This document shows, piece by piece, positions 43,677 through 52,568 of a stretch of 64,000 nucleotides of DNA (its first letter is position 1; the number at the start of each line of letters is the position of its first letter). The translations under genes were made by a program, and so were the position numbers. The stretch is from Bacteroidales bacterium UBA5197 (GTDB lineage Bacteria; Bacteroidota; Bacteroidia; Bacteroidales; Lentimicrobiaceae). The stretch lies in assembly GCA_002412885.1 (NCBI GenBank), contig DHVX01000062.1, forward strand, positions 400,282 to 464,281, in the 5' to 3' direction. The notes under the pieces were generated by a model that had not been told where the DNA came from, searched no databases, and saw only the letters and a program-made list of their open reading frames with translations.

Positions 43677-44300
43677 ATGCACCCCTTTCTTGAAGGCATG
43701 ATTCTTGGGTTTACGCTGGCAATTATGCTGGGCCCAGCCATGTTTTCGCTTATTCAAACCAGTATTCACCGGGGATTGAACAGGGGGATGATGCTTGCCG
43801 GAGGGATTTTTCTGAGCGATCTGGTTTTGGTAGTGCTTTGCTATCTGGGCGCACTTCAGGTTTTTGGGAACGAGCGGAATTATTTAATGTTCGGCATTAT
43901 CGGAGGAATAATTCTGGTGGTGTTTGGCGTAGTTACCTTTTTGAGAAAGGTTCATGTAACTGATAACAATAGCCTTATTGAAGTCAAAAAACCGGGAGTA
44001 CTTACCTACATATTCAAGGGCTTTTTCCTGAATTTTGCAAACCCTTTTGTCTGGATATTCTGGGTTTCAGTTATGGTTACGGTAAGTGCAAGTCATGGAG
44101 CCGATTCATATGCGACCATTGCTTTTTTTGCCGGTACTCTTTTTACCATTTTCACCACCGACATAGCCAAAGTTATCGTTGCCAGCCGGCTGAAGCGCTA
44201 TCTTCAGCCCAAGGTTCTGATTATGGTTAATCATGCCGTTGGAATACTTCTGGTACTTTTCGGTATTTACCTCGTCATCCGCACTTTCATGAATTTTTAA
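43677..44300 (+). CDS. LysE/RhtB family amino-acid exporter
   Basis: 207 aa with six membrane helices. The opening EGMILGFTLAIMLGPAMFSLIQTSIHRG is the family pattern (read in parts; GP and the following Gln are conserved), and the middle KGFFLNFANPFVWIFWVSV is typical. It exports amino acids or related metabolites; substrate unknown. A 228-nt spacer lies upstream (43449-43676) with only short AT palindromes. Confidence 0.88.
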   Translation: MHPFLEGMILGFTLAIMLGPAMFSLIQTSIHRGLNRGMMLAGGIFLSDLVLVVLCYLGALQVFGNERNYLMFGIIGGIILVVFGVVTFLRKVHVTDNNSLIEVKKPGVLTYIFKGFFLNFANPFVWIFWVSVMVTVSASHGADSYATIAFFAGTLFTIFTTDIAKVIVASRLKRYLQPKVLIMVNHAVGILLVLFGIYLVIRTFMNF

Positions 44301-44365
44301 GCTGCTGTCAGGTAAATCAGTTGCCCTGATGCACAAACCTCCATTCTTTCTGAAAAGAAATTACT

Positions 44366-44373
44366 TACCTTTG
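44366..44373 (+). promoter_or_regulatory. -7 promoter element TACCTTTG
   Basis: Exact match 20 nt before the ruvB ATG at 44394. An upstream TTG at 44379 is too close to the element to be a sensible start. Confidence 0.6.
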
Positions 44374-44393
44374 CCCTGTTGCGAAACTCCACT

Positions 44394-45416
44394 ATGAACA
44401 CCAACCTCGATGCTACTTCCGAACACCTGACTCCTGCCGAAAAGGAGATTGAAAAAGTATTGCGGCCCGGTGATTTTGAAGATTTCTCGGGACAACCCGG
44501 GGTTATTGAAAACCTGAGGGTTTTTGTTCAGGCAGCAAAATTACGTGGCGAATCGCTCGATCATGTGCTGCTTCACGGTCCTCCGGGATTAGGAAAAACA
44601 ACACTTTCGCATATTATTGCCAACGAACTCGGGGTAAATATCAGAATTACCTCCGGGCCTGTACTCGATAAACCTGGTGATCTGGCCGGATTGCTGACCA
44701 ACCTTGAGCCAAACGATGTTCTTTTCATCGATGAAATCCACAGATTAAGTCCGGTGGTTGAGGAGTATTTATATTCCGCCATGGAAGATTACCGTATCGA
44801 TATCATGATCGAAACCGGCCCCAATGCCCGCAGTGTGCAGATTGCCTTAAGTCCCTTTACTTTAATAGGAGCCACCACCCGCTCCGGGCTGCTCACCGCA
44901 CCTTTACGGTCAAGGTTCGGGATAAATGCCCGCCTGTCGTACTACGATGCCGCCACACTCGAACGAATCATTCACCGTTCCTGTGGAATATTACGGGTTT
45001 CAATTACGCCTGATGCTGCTTCCGAAATTGCCCGACGCAGCCGTGGAACCCCTCGTATTGCCAATCTTTTGCTTCGACGGGTAAGAGATTTCGCGCAAAT
45101 AAAGGGCAATGGTTCTATCGATCTGGCAATTTCTCAGTTTGCGCTCGGTGCACTGCAGGTGGATAAGAACGGCCTCGACGAAATGGATAATAAAATACTT
45201 ACCACCATTATTGATAAATTCCGTGGTGGGCCTGTTGGTCTTACCACCATTGCTACTGCGGTTGGCGAGGACAGCGGAACCATTGAAGAAGTTTATGAAC
45301 CTTTCCTGATTCAGGAAGGTTATCTGATGCGCACTCCCCGTGGCAGGGAAGTTACCCCAATGGCATATTCTCATCTGGGTAAAATCAGACCAGGCAGCCA
45401 GCCGGAATTATTTTAA
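44394..45416 (+). CDS. ruvB: Holliday junction branch-migration ATPase RuvB
   Basis: 340 aa AAA+ hexameric motor of the RuvABC system. Landmarks: LRPGDFEDFSGQPGVIENL, Walker A GPPGLGKTTL, Walker B LFIDEIHRLSP, sensor I IGATTRSGLLTAPLRSRFG, arginine-rich RRSRGTPRIANLLLRRVRDF, and the winged-helix C-terminus ending GYLMRTPRGRE. ATG 44394 preferred by the promoter. ruvC is 19 kb away, so the recombination genes are not linked. Complete. Confidence 0.97.
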   Translation: MNTNLDATSEHLTPAEKEIEKVLRPGDFEDFSGQPGVIENLRVFVQAAKLRGESLDHVLLHGPPGLGKTTLSHIIANELGVNIRITSGPVLDKPGDLAGLLTNLEPNDVLFIDEIHRLSPVVEEYLYSAMEDYRIDIMIETGPNARSVQIALSPFTLIGATTRSGLLTAPLRSRFGINARLSYYDAATLERIIHRSCGILRVSITPDAASEIARRSRGTPRIANLLLRRVRDFAQIKGNGSIDLAISQFALGALQVDKNGLDEMDNKILTTIIDKFRGGPVGLTTIATAVGEDSGTIEEVYEPFLIQEGYLMRTPRGREVTPMAYSHLGKIRPGSQPELF

Positions 45417-45426
45417 AACAATTGCT

Positions 45427-45434
45427 TATTTTTG
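45427..45434 (+). promoter_or_regulatory. -7 promoter element TATTTTTG
   Basis: Exact TAnnTTTG match 68 nt before the queG ATG. A weaker candidate because the leader is longer than for the other promoters. Confidence 0.4.
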
Positions 45435-45502
45435 TTGATTAACTGATTGATAGCATCTTATGCTGATTAACCGGTTTTTATATTTTCTATTTAAAACCAG
45501 TC

Positions 45503-46447
45503 ATGAACCAACAAGCCACACTTTCAGCGTTTATCAAGGAAAAGGCTTCTGAGCTTGGATTCTCCTCTTGTGGCATCAGCAAAGCCCGATTTCTTGATGA
45601 GGAAGCCCCGCGCCTCGAAAAATGGCTTAAAGAGGAACGCCACGGGAAAATGGCTTACATGGAAAATTATTTCGACAAACGGTTAGATCCCCGTTTGCTA
45701 GTTGATGGCGCGAAATCAGTTATATCTCTCATTGTCAATTATTTTCCGGGCTCAGCCTTCAATTACACATCCCCAAACAAGGTTTCGAAATATGCCTGGG
45801 GCGAGGATTATCATACGGTGATTAAGGACATGCTTTTTACATTGGCTGATTCGCTGAAAGCCGAAGCAGGTAACATCAATTACCGGGTTTTTACAGATTC
45901 GGCGCCTGTACTGGATCGCGCATGGGCAGTTAATTCAGGGCTGGGCTGGATCGGAAAAAACACAATGATGATCACCCGACGAAACGGTTCCTTCTTTTTT
46001 ATCGCAGAAATAATTACCGACCTTGAGCTAGAATACGATGCTCCTTTTGGCGGAAATTATTGCGGCGACTGCACCCGCTGTATCGACGCCTGCCCAACAG
46101 GAGCTATAACCGGTCCCCGGCAACTTGATGCCTCGCGTTGCATCTCTTACCTTACCATCGAACTGAATGATGAGATTCCTCAGGCATTCGCCGGATCGAT
46201 GGAATCATGGGTTTTTGGTTGTGATATTTGTCAGGATGTTTGTCCGTGGAACCGAAGCTCACTTCAGCACAATCAGCCGCGGTTTGAACCTTCAGGCGAG
46301 TGGATTGAATGGAGCCGTGAAACCTGGGATGCCCTCGAAGAACCGGTTTTTAAGCTTGTTTTTGGCAAATCAGCATTAAAAAGAGCGGGTTTCACCAAAC
46401 TGAAAAACAATATTACCTTTGCAAACCAATCTGTTGACAGGAAATAG
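45503..46447 (+). CDS. queG: Epoxyqueuosine reductase
   Basis: 314 aa. A cobalamin-dependent reductase that converts epoxyqueuosine to queuosine in tRNA, the step after QueA. The DUF1730 N-terminal domain shows YMENYFDKRLDPRLLVDGAKS and WGEDYH. A typical domain with two 4Fe-4S binding sets follows: CGDCTRCIDACPTGAI and CDICQDVCPWN. The C-terminal HEAT-like repeat domain of longer homologues is absent. It ends 4 nt before the arginine deiminase ATG at 46452, so the two may be co-transcribed. Confidence 0.95.
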   Translation: MNQQATLSAFIKEKASELGFSSCGISKARFLDEEAPRLEKWLKEERHGKMAYMENYFDKRLDPRLLVDGAKSVISLIVNYFPGSAFNYTSPNKVSKYAWGEDYHTVIKDMLFTLADSLKAEAGNINYRVFTDSAPVLDRAWAVNSGLGWIGKNTMMITRRNGSFFFIAEIITDLELEYDAPFGGNYCGDCTRCIDACPTGAITGPRQLDASRCISYLTIELNDEIPQAFAGSMESWVFGCDICQDVCPWNRSSLQHNQPRFEPSGEWIEWSRETWDALEEPVFKLVFGKSALKRAGFTKLKNNITFANQSVDRK

Positions 46448-46451
46448 CATT

Positions 46452-47708
46452 ATGGAGCAAGTTGCAATTGATATTAATTCGGAAATAGGCGTGCTTGAGG
46501 GTGTGGTGATTCACACCCCCGGAAGTGAGGTAGAAAACATGACCCCCAATATGGTGCAGAAGGCGCTTTACAGCGATATTCTGAACCTGAGTGTGGCCGG
46601 ATCAGAATACAATCAGTTCAGCAAAGTGCTCGAAAAAGTAACCCGGACTTTTCAGGTTAAAGATTTATTGTTTGAAATTCTGAAAAACGATAAGGTTAAG
46701 TCAGGGTTGATTCATCGGATTGTTGATCATGAAAGGGTGGAAGGACTGCGTGATGATCTGCTTGATATGGAGCCGGGCTTGCTTGCCACGGCATTGATTG
46801 AAGGTGTCGAACTTAAGCGAGACAATCTCTCAAGCTTTCTGAGCAAGGAAAGGTATGAGCTCGATCCGCTGCACAATTTCTTTTTTACCCGCGATGCATC
46901 CATTTCAATCGGTAATCAGGTGTTTATCAGCAAAATGGCAAGCCGGGTACGCGATCGAGAATCAATGATAATGGAAGCCATTTTCGATTACCATCCCAAC
47001 TTCGTTGCACAGACTGTAAACCCACTTTCAAGTCGTCATCTCTGCAAAGACTTTAGCTTTGAAGGAGGCGATTTTCTGATAGCCCGTGAGGATATCATTC
47101 TGGTTGGCACAGGTTTAAGAACTTCGCCCAAATCCATTGACTTCCTGATTGATTATTATAAAAAAGAGCGCAAAACCAAACATATCATTGTTCAGGAATT
47201 GCCTTACGAGCCCGAGTCATTTATCCATCTCGATATGGTTTTTACCTTTCTGGATAAGGATAAATGTATGATTTACGAACCGCTGATCATGCATTCGAGC
47301 CGGTTTCTTACCATTCACATCACCATCGACAATGGAAAAGTGAAAATTGTGGAGGAGCAGAACATTTTAACTGCGCTGCGAGGACTTGGAATGGAGCTGG
47401 AACCCATCAACTGCGGTGGCTCCCGTGATGTAATTTCTCAGGAAAGAGAGCAATGGCATAGCGGAGCCAACTTCTTCGCCATAAGTCCCGGAAAGGTACT
47501 GGGCTATGGTCGCAATGAAAATACGCTTCAGGAGATGAATAACCACGGATTCTCAATTCTGCGTGCCAAAGACGTGATAAACGGTAAAGCTGACATTAAC
47601 GCACACGATAAATGTGTAATTGCCATTGACGGAACCGAGCTTTCGCGCGGAGGCGGTGGTTGCCGCTGTATGACTATGCCGGTGCGCAGAGCAGCAGTAG
47701 ATTGGTAA
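46452..47708 (+). CDS. arcA: Arginine deiminase family protein
   Basis: 418 aa. It hydrolyses arginine to citrulline and ammonia, a guanidine-modifying enzyme of the pentein fold. Landmarks: GVLEGVVIHTPGSE, FFTRDASISIGNQVF, EGGDFLI, the catalytic His-Asp in FIHLDMVFT, and the nucleophilic Cys in RGGGGCRCMTMPVRR. All catalytic residues seem present. No ornithine carbamoyltransferase, carbamate kinase or antiporter genes are adjacent, so the full ADI pathway is not clustered. ATG 46452 is preferred over an earlier TTG at 46419 that overlaps queG. Confidence 0.9.
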   Translation: MEQVAIDINSEIGVLEGVVIHTPGSEVENMTPNMVQKALYSDILNLSVAGSEYNQFSKVLEKVTRTFQVKDLLFEILKNDKVKSGLIHRIVDHERVEGLRDDLLDMEPGLLATALIEGVELKRDNLSSFLSKERYELDPLHNFFFTRDASISIGNQVFISKMASRVRDRESMIMEAIFDYHPNFVAQTVNPLSSRHLCKDFSFEGGDFLIAREDIILVGTGLRTSPKSIDFLIDYYKKERKTKHIIVQELPYEPESFIHLDMVFTFLDKDKCMIYEPLIMHSSRFLTIHITIDNGKVKIVEEQNILTALRGLGMELEPINCGGSRDVISQEREQWHSGANFFAISPGKVLGYGRNENTLQEMNNHGFSILRAKDVINGKADINAHDKCVIAIDGTELSRGGGGCRCMTMPVRRAAVDW

Positions 47709-47764
47709 TCAAAGGAAGTTGAAAAGATTGAACCATTTTCATTAACCCTCATTATAATCTCAGT

Positions 47765-50614
47765 ATGAAATTATTACTCAAACACTTGTCTATGACATTA
47801 TTAGCAAGCCTTGCTTTAACAGGACTCCCTTTAGCTAACGCCCAGAATGTTGCTGGAAGCAGCTTTAAAGTGGAATATGAAAAATACAAACTTGAAAACG
47901 GTCTCGAAATCGTATTGCATCAGGATCATTCCGATCCTATCGTTTCGGTGGCCATTCTTTATCACGTGGGTTCCAGTCGCGAAAAAACCGGCAAAACCGG
48001 CTTCGCACATTTCTTTGAACATATGTTGTTTCAGAACTCTGAAAACGTGGGTAAAGGAGAGTTTTTCAGAAAGATTGATGACCTTGGCGGAACTTTCAAT
48101 GGCGGAACCTGGAACGATGGAACCGTCTATTATGAAGTTGTGCCCAACGATGCCCTCGAAAAAATCCTCTGGATGGAAAGCGACCGCATGGGTTTTCTTA
48201 TCAACACCGTTACCCAGCTTGCGCTGGAACGCGAAAAGGACATCGTGATCAACGAAAAAAGACAAAGGGTTGACAACCAGCCATATGGACACACCGGTTA
48301 TGTGATTGATAAAAACCTTTACGGTGACGGACATCCATATTCATGGCAGGTTATTGGTTCAATGGACGATATTAAAGCCGCTACCCTCGACGATGTACGC
48401 GAATTTTACGACAATTTTTATGGAGTGAATAATGCCACCATGGTTATTGCCGGTGATTTTAATCCTAAAGAGGTAAAAGCGTTGATAAACAAATATTTCG
48501 GTGAATTTAAACCGCGAAAAAAACCGGAAACATTCAAAGCAATGCCGGCCACGCTTACCGAATCCAAAATCTTTTACCATGAAGACAATTTCGCCCGTTT
48601 GCCCGAACTGACTGTAATTTATCCTTCTGTTGAGAATTATCACCCTGATTCATATGCGCTTGAAGTTCTTGCTGATCTGCTGGCCGATGGCAAAAAAGCT
48701 CCGCTTTACAAAGAGATTGTTGAAAAACGTAAACTGGCTCCCAGAATTTCGGTTTATAACAATCCAATGGAGCTTGCCGGGAAATTTCAGATTGGCGTTA
48801 GGGCATTCGAAGGCGTTGACCTGAACGATGTACAGGCTGCCATCAATGAAGGTTTCAGGCAATTTGAACTGAATGGTTTCAACGACAGTGACCTGCAAAG
48901 GATAAAAAATCTTCGTGAAACTTCGTTTTACAACAGCATTTCCAGCCTTCTGGGAAAATCTTTCCAGCTTTCACAGGCCAATGTTTTTGGTGGTGAACCA
49001 TCGCGTATGATGGACGATGTGCGTTTACTGAACGCGGTTACCCGTGAGGATATAATGCGTGTTTACGAAAAGTATCTGAAAAACGCGAACTTCCTGGCAA
49101 CCAGTTTTGTCCCGAAAGGAAAACCTGAGCTTGCACTTACCGGTTCAGTTAAAGCCGAAGTAATTGAAGAATCGATAGAAGAAACAGGTTCGCAGGCCGA
49201 AGGTATTGAAGAAACTGACGAAACATATCCACGTACACCGAGTGCGATTGACAGAAGCATTGAGCCTCCTCTGGGTGCAGAACCACTGTTGAATTCTCCG
49301 CAAATCTACACCCACAAATTTGCAAACGGAATGCAGGTTTACGGCATTGAAAGCACCGAACTTCCGCTCGTACAATTCAGCATCCGCTTAAAAGGCGGTC
49401 AATTGCTCGATAATCCTGCAAAGCCCGGTGTTGCGCGTCTGCTTTCGGAAATGATGATGGAAGGTACTGTCAATCGCACCCCCGAAGAACTTGAGGAAGC
49501 AATTGGTCAGCTGGGTGCTTCAGTGAATGTAAGCGCATCCTCTGAGTTTATCAATGTTTCAGCAAACTGCCTTGCCCGGAATTACGATGCCGTTAAGGCG
49601 CTGGTTGAAGAAATTCTGCTGGAGCCACGCTGGGATGCAGTTGAATTTGAACGCATCCGCCAGGCAACATTGGGAACCATCGCTCAGCGTAATGCCAATC
49701 CAAACGCTATTGCAGGTAATGTTTTCAACAAATTACTTTATGGACAGAACCACATTCTCAGCTATCCCGTTACCGGTGATGAAGCATCAGTGAATGCAAT
49801 TACACTGGATGACCTGAAAACCTATTACAAAACGGCTTTCTCGCCTTCAGTGGCTTCCATTCACATAGCAGGTGACATCAAACGTGAACGTGCAATTGAA
49901 TCAATGCAAATGCTGGCTAAAAAATGGCAGAGCAGCAAAGTGGTTTTCCCTGAATATGCACTTCCTGAGGAAACTTTGGCTACGCGACTCTATTTTGTGG
50001 ACATTCCTGATGCAAAACAATCGGTAATTATGGCCGGTTCGCTGGCAATACCACGCAACCATCCTGATTTTTTCCCGGCTTCATTTGTCAATTACAAGCT
50101 TGGCGATGGCTCAGGATCGAAATTATTCAGTATCCTTCGTCTCGAAAAAGGCTACACCTACGGCGCATATTCTTTCTTTATGCCACGCACTGTATCCGGG
50201 CCATTTATTGCCAGTTCAAGTGTGCAGTCAATGTTTACACTCGAATCAATTCTGCTGTTTGATGAAATCCTATCTGCTTATGGCAAGGAATATTCAGCCA
50301 CGGATCTTGAAACAACCCGCAATGCAATGATTCGCTCAAATGCCGGCAAATTTGAAACCATCAACAGCCTTATGGGCATGTTGAGTGAAATCAGCACTTA
50401 CGGACTTCCGGTTGATTATGTAAAACAGGAAGAAAAGATAGCAGGCAAAATCAGCCTTGAAGAAGCCAAAGCCATTTACGACAAATACATACGTGCCGAT
50501 AAAATGGTTTATGTAGTTGCCGGTGATGCCCGCACCCAGTTCGAAAGATTAAAAGAAGCTGGACTCGGAGTTCCGGTTTTGATTGATAAAGACGGTAATG
50601 CGGTGAAGTTGTAA
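47765..50614 (+). CDS. Secreted M16 family metallopeptidase, two-domain
   Basis: 949 aa with a signal peptide ending near LANAQ. The first M16 domain has the inverted zinc motif HFFEH (His82, Glu85, His86) and the downstream Glu164 in IVINEKRQR, so it should be active. The second half (after about residue 510) is a second M16 domain without HxxEH, acting as the structural partner. An acidic linker (VIEESIEETGSQAEGIEETD) joins them. Such fused M16B enzymes degrade peptides in the periplasm. The 3' end is marked by a strong terminator. Confidence 0.94.
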   Translation: MKLLLKHLSMTLLASLALTGLPLANAQNVAGSSFKVEYEKYKLENGLEIVLHQDHSDPIVSVAILYHVGSSREKTGKTGFAHFFEHMLFQNSENVGKGEFFRKIDDLGGTFNGGTWNDGTVYYEVVPNDALEKILWMESDRMGFLINTVTQLALEREKDIVINEKRQRVDNQPYGHTGYVIDKNLYGDGHPYSWQVIGSMDDIKAATLDDVREFYDNFYGVNNATMVIAGDFNPKEVKALINKYFGEFKPRKKPETFKAMPATLTESKIFYHEDNFARLPELTVIYPSVENYHPDSYALEVLADLLADGKKAPLYKEIVEKRKLAPRISVYNNPMELAGKFQIGVRAFEGVDLNDVQAAINEGFRQFELNGFNDSDLQRIKNLRETSFYNSISSLLGKSFQLSQANVFGGEPSRMMDDVRLLNAVTREDIMRVYEKYLKNANFLATSFVPKGKPELALTGSVKAEVIEESIEETGSQAEGIEETDETYPRTPSAIDRSIEPPLGAEPLLNSPQIYTHKFANGMQVYGIESTELPLVQFSIRLKGGQLLDNPAKPGVARLLSEMMMEGTVNRTPEELEEAIGQLGASVNVSASSEFINVSANCLARNYDAVKALVEEILLEPRWDAVEFERIRQATLGTIAQRNANPNAIAGNVFNKLLYGQNHILSYPVTGDEASVNAITLDDLKTYYKTAFSPSVASIHIAGDIKRERAIESMQMLAKKWQSSKVVFPEYALPEETLATRLYFVDIPDAKQSVIMAGSLAIPRNHPDFFPASFVNYKLGDGSGSKLFSILRLEKGYTYGAYSFFMPRTVSGPFIASSSVQSMFTLESILLFDEILSAYGKEYSATDLETTRNAMIRSNAGKFETINSLMGMLSEISTYGLPVDYVKQEEKIAGKISLEEAKAIYDKYIRADKMVYVVAGDARTQFERLKEAGLGVPVLIDKDGNAVKL

Positions 50615-50637
50615 TTTCAGGCATTAAGTTATAATCT

Positions 50638-50697
50638 GCCGGATGTTTATGCTGTTTTTGAAACAGGCATAGGCATCCGGTTTTTATTTGCAGGATT
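50638..50697 (+). terminator. Long terminator hairpin after the M16 gene
   Basis: CCGGATG (50639-50645) pairs with CATCCGG (50684-50690), extended inward by a TATGC...GCATA and TGTTT...AAACA pairing. Five T follow the stem. Confidence 0.8.
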
Positions 50698-50782
50698 GGG
50701 ATGGGTGAATTATCAATGCTTTTTAAGTGAAGGAGAAACTAAAATTGCCAAAGAAACAGAAGCATTTTAGCTAAAATAAAGG

Positions 50783-50790
50783 TATATTTG
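50783..50790 (+). promoter_or_regulatory. -7 promoter element TATATTTG
   Basis: Exact TAnnTTTG match at the start of the long leader of the antitoxin-like gene. Confidence 0.55.
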
Positions 50791-50954
50791 CATTACGTAT
50801 TTAAGTACGTTACAAATTTTGCAATTTGGTCTAAACATTTAAATTATGTGTTAAAAAAAAGACAAATGACAAAAGGAGGATTCTGCTCATTTCATCAACC
50901 AACTGTTTCAGACCTTCTTTTGAGCTTTTTTTTTAGATTTCAAAACAAGAAATT

Positions 50955-51401
50955 ATGGTCACAACATATCATTTAGCATCAGCACAGGATGTAAGCCCTG
51001 ATATTCTGGATGCTATCAAGGCTACCTTTAAATCCCGACCCATCACTATTATTGTGGAAGAGGATAACAGCGATCTGGATCTTTCGGCAGATATGAAAGC
51101 CGTTTTAGATGAACGCGTTCAGGAAGATGAAAGTTCTTATCTCTCTGCCGAAGAGTCGATAAATCAAATTAAAAAAAGGATTATAAAGCAAGTAGTTTTA
51201 AATGTACCGGACAACAAATATCCCTTCTTTATGGAACTGGTAAAGAGCCTTGGTTTTGTTAAAGTTTCGGTTGAACATAAATTGGACAAAAAACAAAAGG
51301 ATTTTGTGGATGGGACTAAAAATTCACTGGAACAGGTAGAGCAGCATTTAAAAGGGAAAATCAAGTTAAAAACTGCCGACCAGTTGTACAATGAGCTTTA
51401 A
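50955..51401 (+). CDS. Antitoxin-like protein, orphan
   Basis: 148 aa, acidic. The N-terminal ~70 residues start MVTTYHL and resemble Bacteroidota antitoxin N-termini. The C-terminal part KQVVLNVPDNKYPFFMELVKSLGFVKV, with FVDGTKNSLEQVEQHLKGK and KTADQLYNEL, resembles small antitoxins of type II systems. It looks like two antitoxin-type halves joined. This is recognition of pattern, not a firm family match. No toxin gene follows: the next 110 bases hold only a 24-codon remnant and the first copy of the accessory repeat. A regulatory, non-antitoxin role is also possible. Confidence 0.6.
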   Translation: MVTTYHLASAQDVSPDILDAIKATFKSRPITIIVEEDNSDLDLSADMKAVLDERVQEDESSYLSAEESINQIKKRIIKQVVLNVPDNKYPFFMELVKSLGFVKVSVEHKLDKKQKDFVDGTKNSLEQVEQHLKGKIKLKTADQLYNEL

Positions 51402-51454
51402 TGTTTGTCTTTGAGGTGGGTTTTGGTGAAATAAACATTGGTTCGTCCAATATA

Positions 51455-51489
51455 CCCGTCCTTCATCAAAATTAAGCCATGCAGGGGTG
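51455..51489 (+). repeat. Accessory repeat, copy A
   Basis: CCCGTCCTTCATCAAAATTA ending ...CCATGCAGGGGTG. Readable in the plus frame as PSFIKIKPCRGDIK. It sits 23 nt past the 3' end of the minus-strand lipoprotein gene. Copies B, C1 and C2 are at 52231, 52808 and 52910. Confidence 0.75.
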
Positions 51490-51512
51490 ATATAAAATAA
51501 CAGACATAAAAA

Positions 51513-52094
51513 TCATTCTATTTCAACATCCAGATTAATTCGCCTCCATTCTTCCCCATTGTGCAAATTATACTTAATAAGGCCATATTCATCGTGCCAA
51601 AAGAGGAATTCGATATCTTCCAGTTTTGATTTAGGGTGAGAATCTGTAAAAACATAAATGCTTTCACTTTCAATCCGTTTTATATCCTGAATGTCATTAA
51701 ATAGTTCCATCATCTCTGGGCTATCGATACTGAACCCTTTGTTTAAATAAAAAATATGTATTGAAGTTCTGTCTTTATATTTTACAACACTAATAAGTTC
51801 TTTTCCACCCGAGCTGTAATTTAGTTTACTGTTTTGATAGTAAATTCTAGCGGTTTGATGCTTATATTTTGCATCGTGGGCAATGGGATTGCATTCAGGG
51901 TAATAAATTACCTTTTGAACTATCCATGATGTATCCATCTCGCCTGTTGACGAACGAAATATCAAAGTATCTCCTTCTTCGTATGGATCTATCCATTTTA
52001 GTTCTGCTTCTGAGAATTCCGTCTTAATTAGACAGCATGAACTTATAATAACTACTAAAATTGCCAGAATACTGAGCTTTGGGAGTTTTTTCAT
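51513..52094 (-). CDS. Lipoprotein of unknown function
   Basis: 193 aa with a lipobox (VVIISSC, Cys at about position 20). The mature part is beta-rich and contains IFRSSTGEMDTSWIVQKVIY and ELISVVKYKDRTSIHIFYL. No family is recognised. The general look (small lipoprotein with many Tyr and Lys, alone in an AT-rich accessory stretch) resembles immunity or accessory proteins next to polymorphic toxins in Bacteroidota, but that is inference. Bounded on both sides by copies of the same DNA repeat. No clear TAnnTTTG match upstream. Confidence 0.7.
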   Translation of the reverse strand: MKKLPKLSILAILVVIISSCCLIKTEFSEAELKWIDPYEEGDTLIFRSSTGEMDTSWIVQKVIYYPECNPIAHDAKYKHQTARIYYQNSKLNYSSGGKELISVVKYKDRTSIHIFYLNKGFSIDSPEMMELFNDIQDIKRIESESIYVFTDSHPKSKLEDIEFLFWHDEYGLIKYNLHNGEEWRRINLDVEIE

Positions 52095-52192
52095 GCAAGA
52101 TTTTTATTGAGCAATTGTATCTTGTATATTTTGGTTGAGTTTTTCACAATCCTGAATTTGAAAACAAATCTACAAAAATTGCAGGATTTTGC

Positions 52193-52213
52193 GCCCTTCT
52201 TGAGGAGAAGGGC
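52193..52213. repeat. GCCCTTCT/AGAAGGGC palindrome
   Basis: GCCCTTCT (52193-52200) with AGAAGGGC (52206-52213), followed by GGGGGGATGAGGTGCTT. A related unit with the same tail lies at 52865-52898. Confidence 0.65.
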
Positions 52214-52230
52214 GGGGGGATGAGGTGCTT

Positions 52231-52330
52231 CCCGTCCTTCATCAAAATTAATCCATGCAGGGGTGTTAACAAGAACAAAGTTAGAGATAAAATCGGTGTG
52301 GGTTGGTTAGATTTTTGGCAACAATACATC
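52231..52330 (+). repeat. Accessory repeat, copy B
   Basis: The core is identical to copy A at 34 of 35 positions. It then continues AACAAAGTTAGAGATAAAAT, which is shared with copy C2. The plus frame reads PSFIKINPCRG followed by NKNKVRDK. It lies between the lipoprotein 5' end and the 3' end of the next minus-strand gene. Confidence 0.75.
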
Positions 52331-52340
52331 CTGACGCAAT

Positions 52341-52568
52341 TTATTTCCCCTGGCTATTACTTTTTCCTTTCATATATCTCACGATTTGCAGAGAAAAAGA
52401 ATATCCCAGGTAAAACCCCAGCAAGAGCCAGAAAGTAAAAGTTAAAACCTTATTTATCTTTACATTAAAAACATCAAGAGCAATAATAAATAGGAAATAT
52501 GACCAAAAAACGTAGGCCACAATTCTGTACGAATAATCACATAACCAATAAAAGAATCTTTCTTTCAT
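52341..52568 (-). CDS. Small membrane protein (75 aa)
   Basis: 75 aa with two likely membrane helices (residues ~14-34 and ~41-62) and a basic tail (YMKGKSNSQGK). Not recognised. Its ATG overlaps the stop of the 55-aa gene upstream in an ATGA, so the two are translated together. The pair sits between repeat copies B and C1, suggesting that they moved as one unit. Confidence 0.6.
   Translation of the reverse strand: MKERFFYWLCDYSYRIVAYVFWSYFLFIIALDVFNVKINKVLTFTFWLLLGFYLGYSFSLQIVRYMKGKSNSQGK

Larger units (their letters stand above)
50615..50954. other. Spacer and leader upstream of the orphan antitoxin gene
   Basis: 340 bases: the M16 terminator, a promoter at 50783, then a ~160-nt leader. 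The leader contains AAAAGGAGG (50871-50879), which can pair with CCTTCTTTT (50913-50921), followed by GAGC and a T9 run (50926-50934). An open frame of 36 codons from ATG 50866 runs through it and overlaps the next start. Confidence 0.6.

Noticed and set aside
50788..50976. 62-codon frame beginning inside the promoter TATATTTG
   Set aside because: Its first codons overlap the -7 element and the rest is the leader of the antitoxin-like gene. Only the shorter 36-codon part from 50866 could matter, as a leader peptide.
52220..52438. 72-codon plus-strand frame containing PSFIKINPCRG
   Set aside because: The first half is the dispersed repeat and the second half is antisense to the 75-aa membrane-protein gene. 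Treated as a repeat-derived frame, not a gene.
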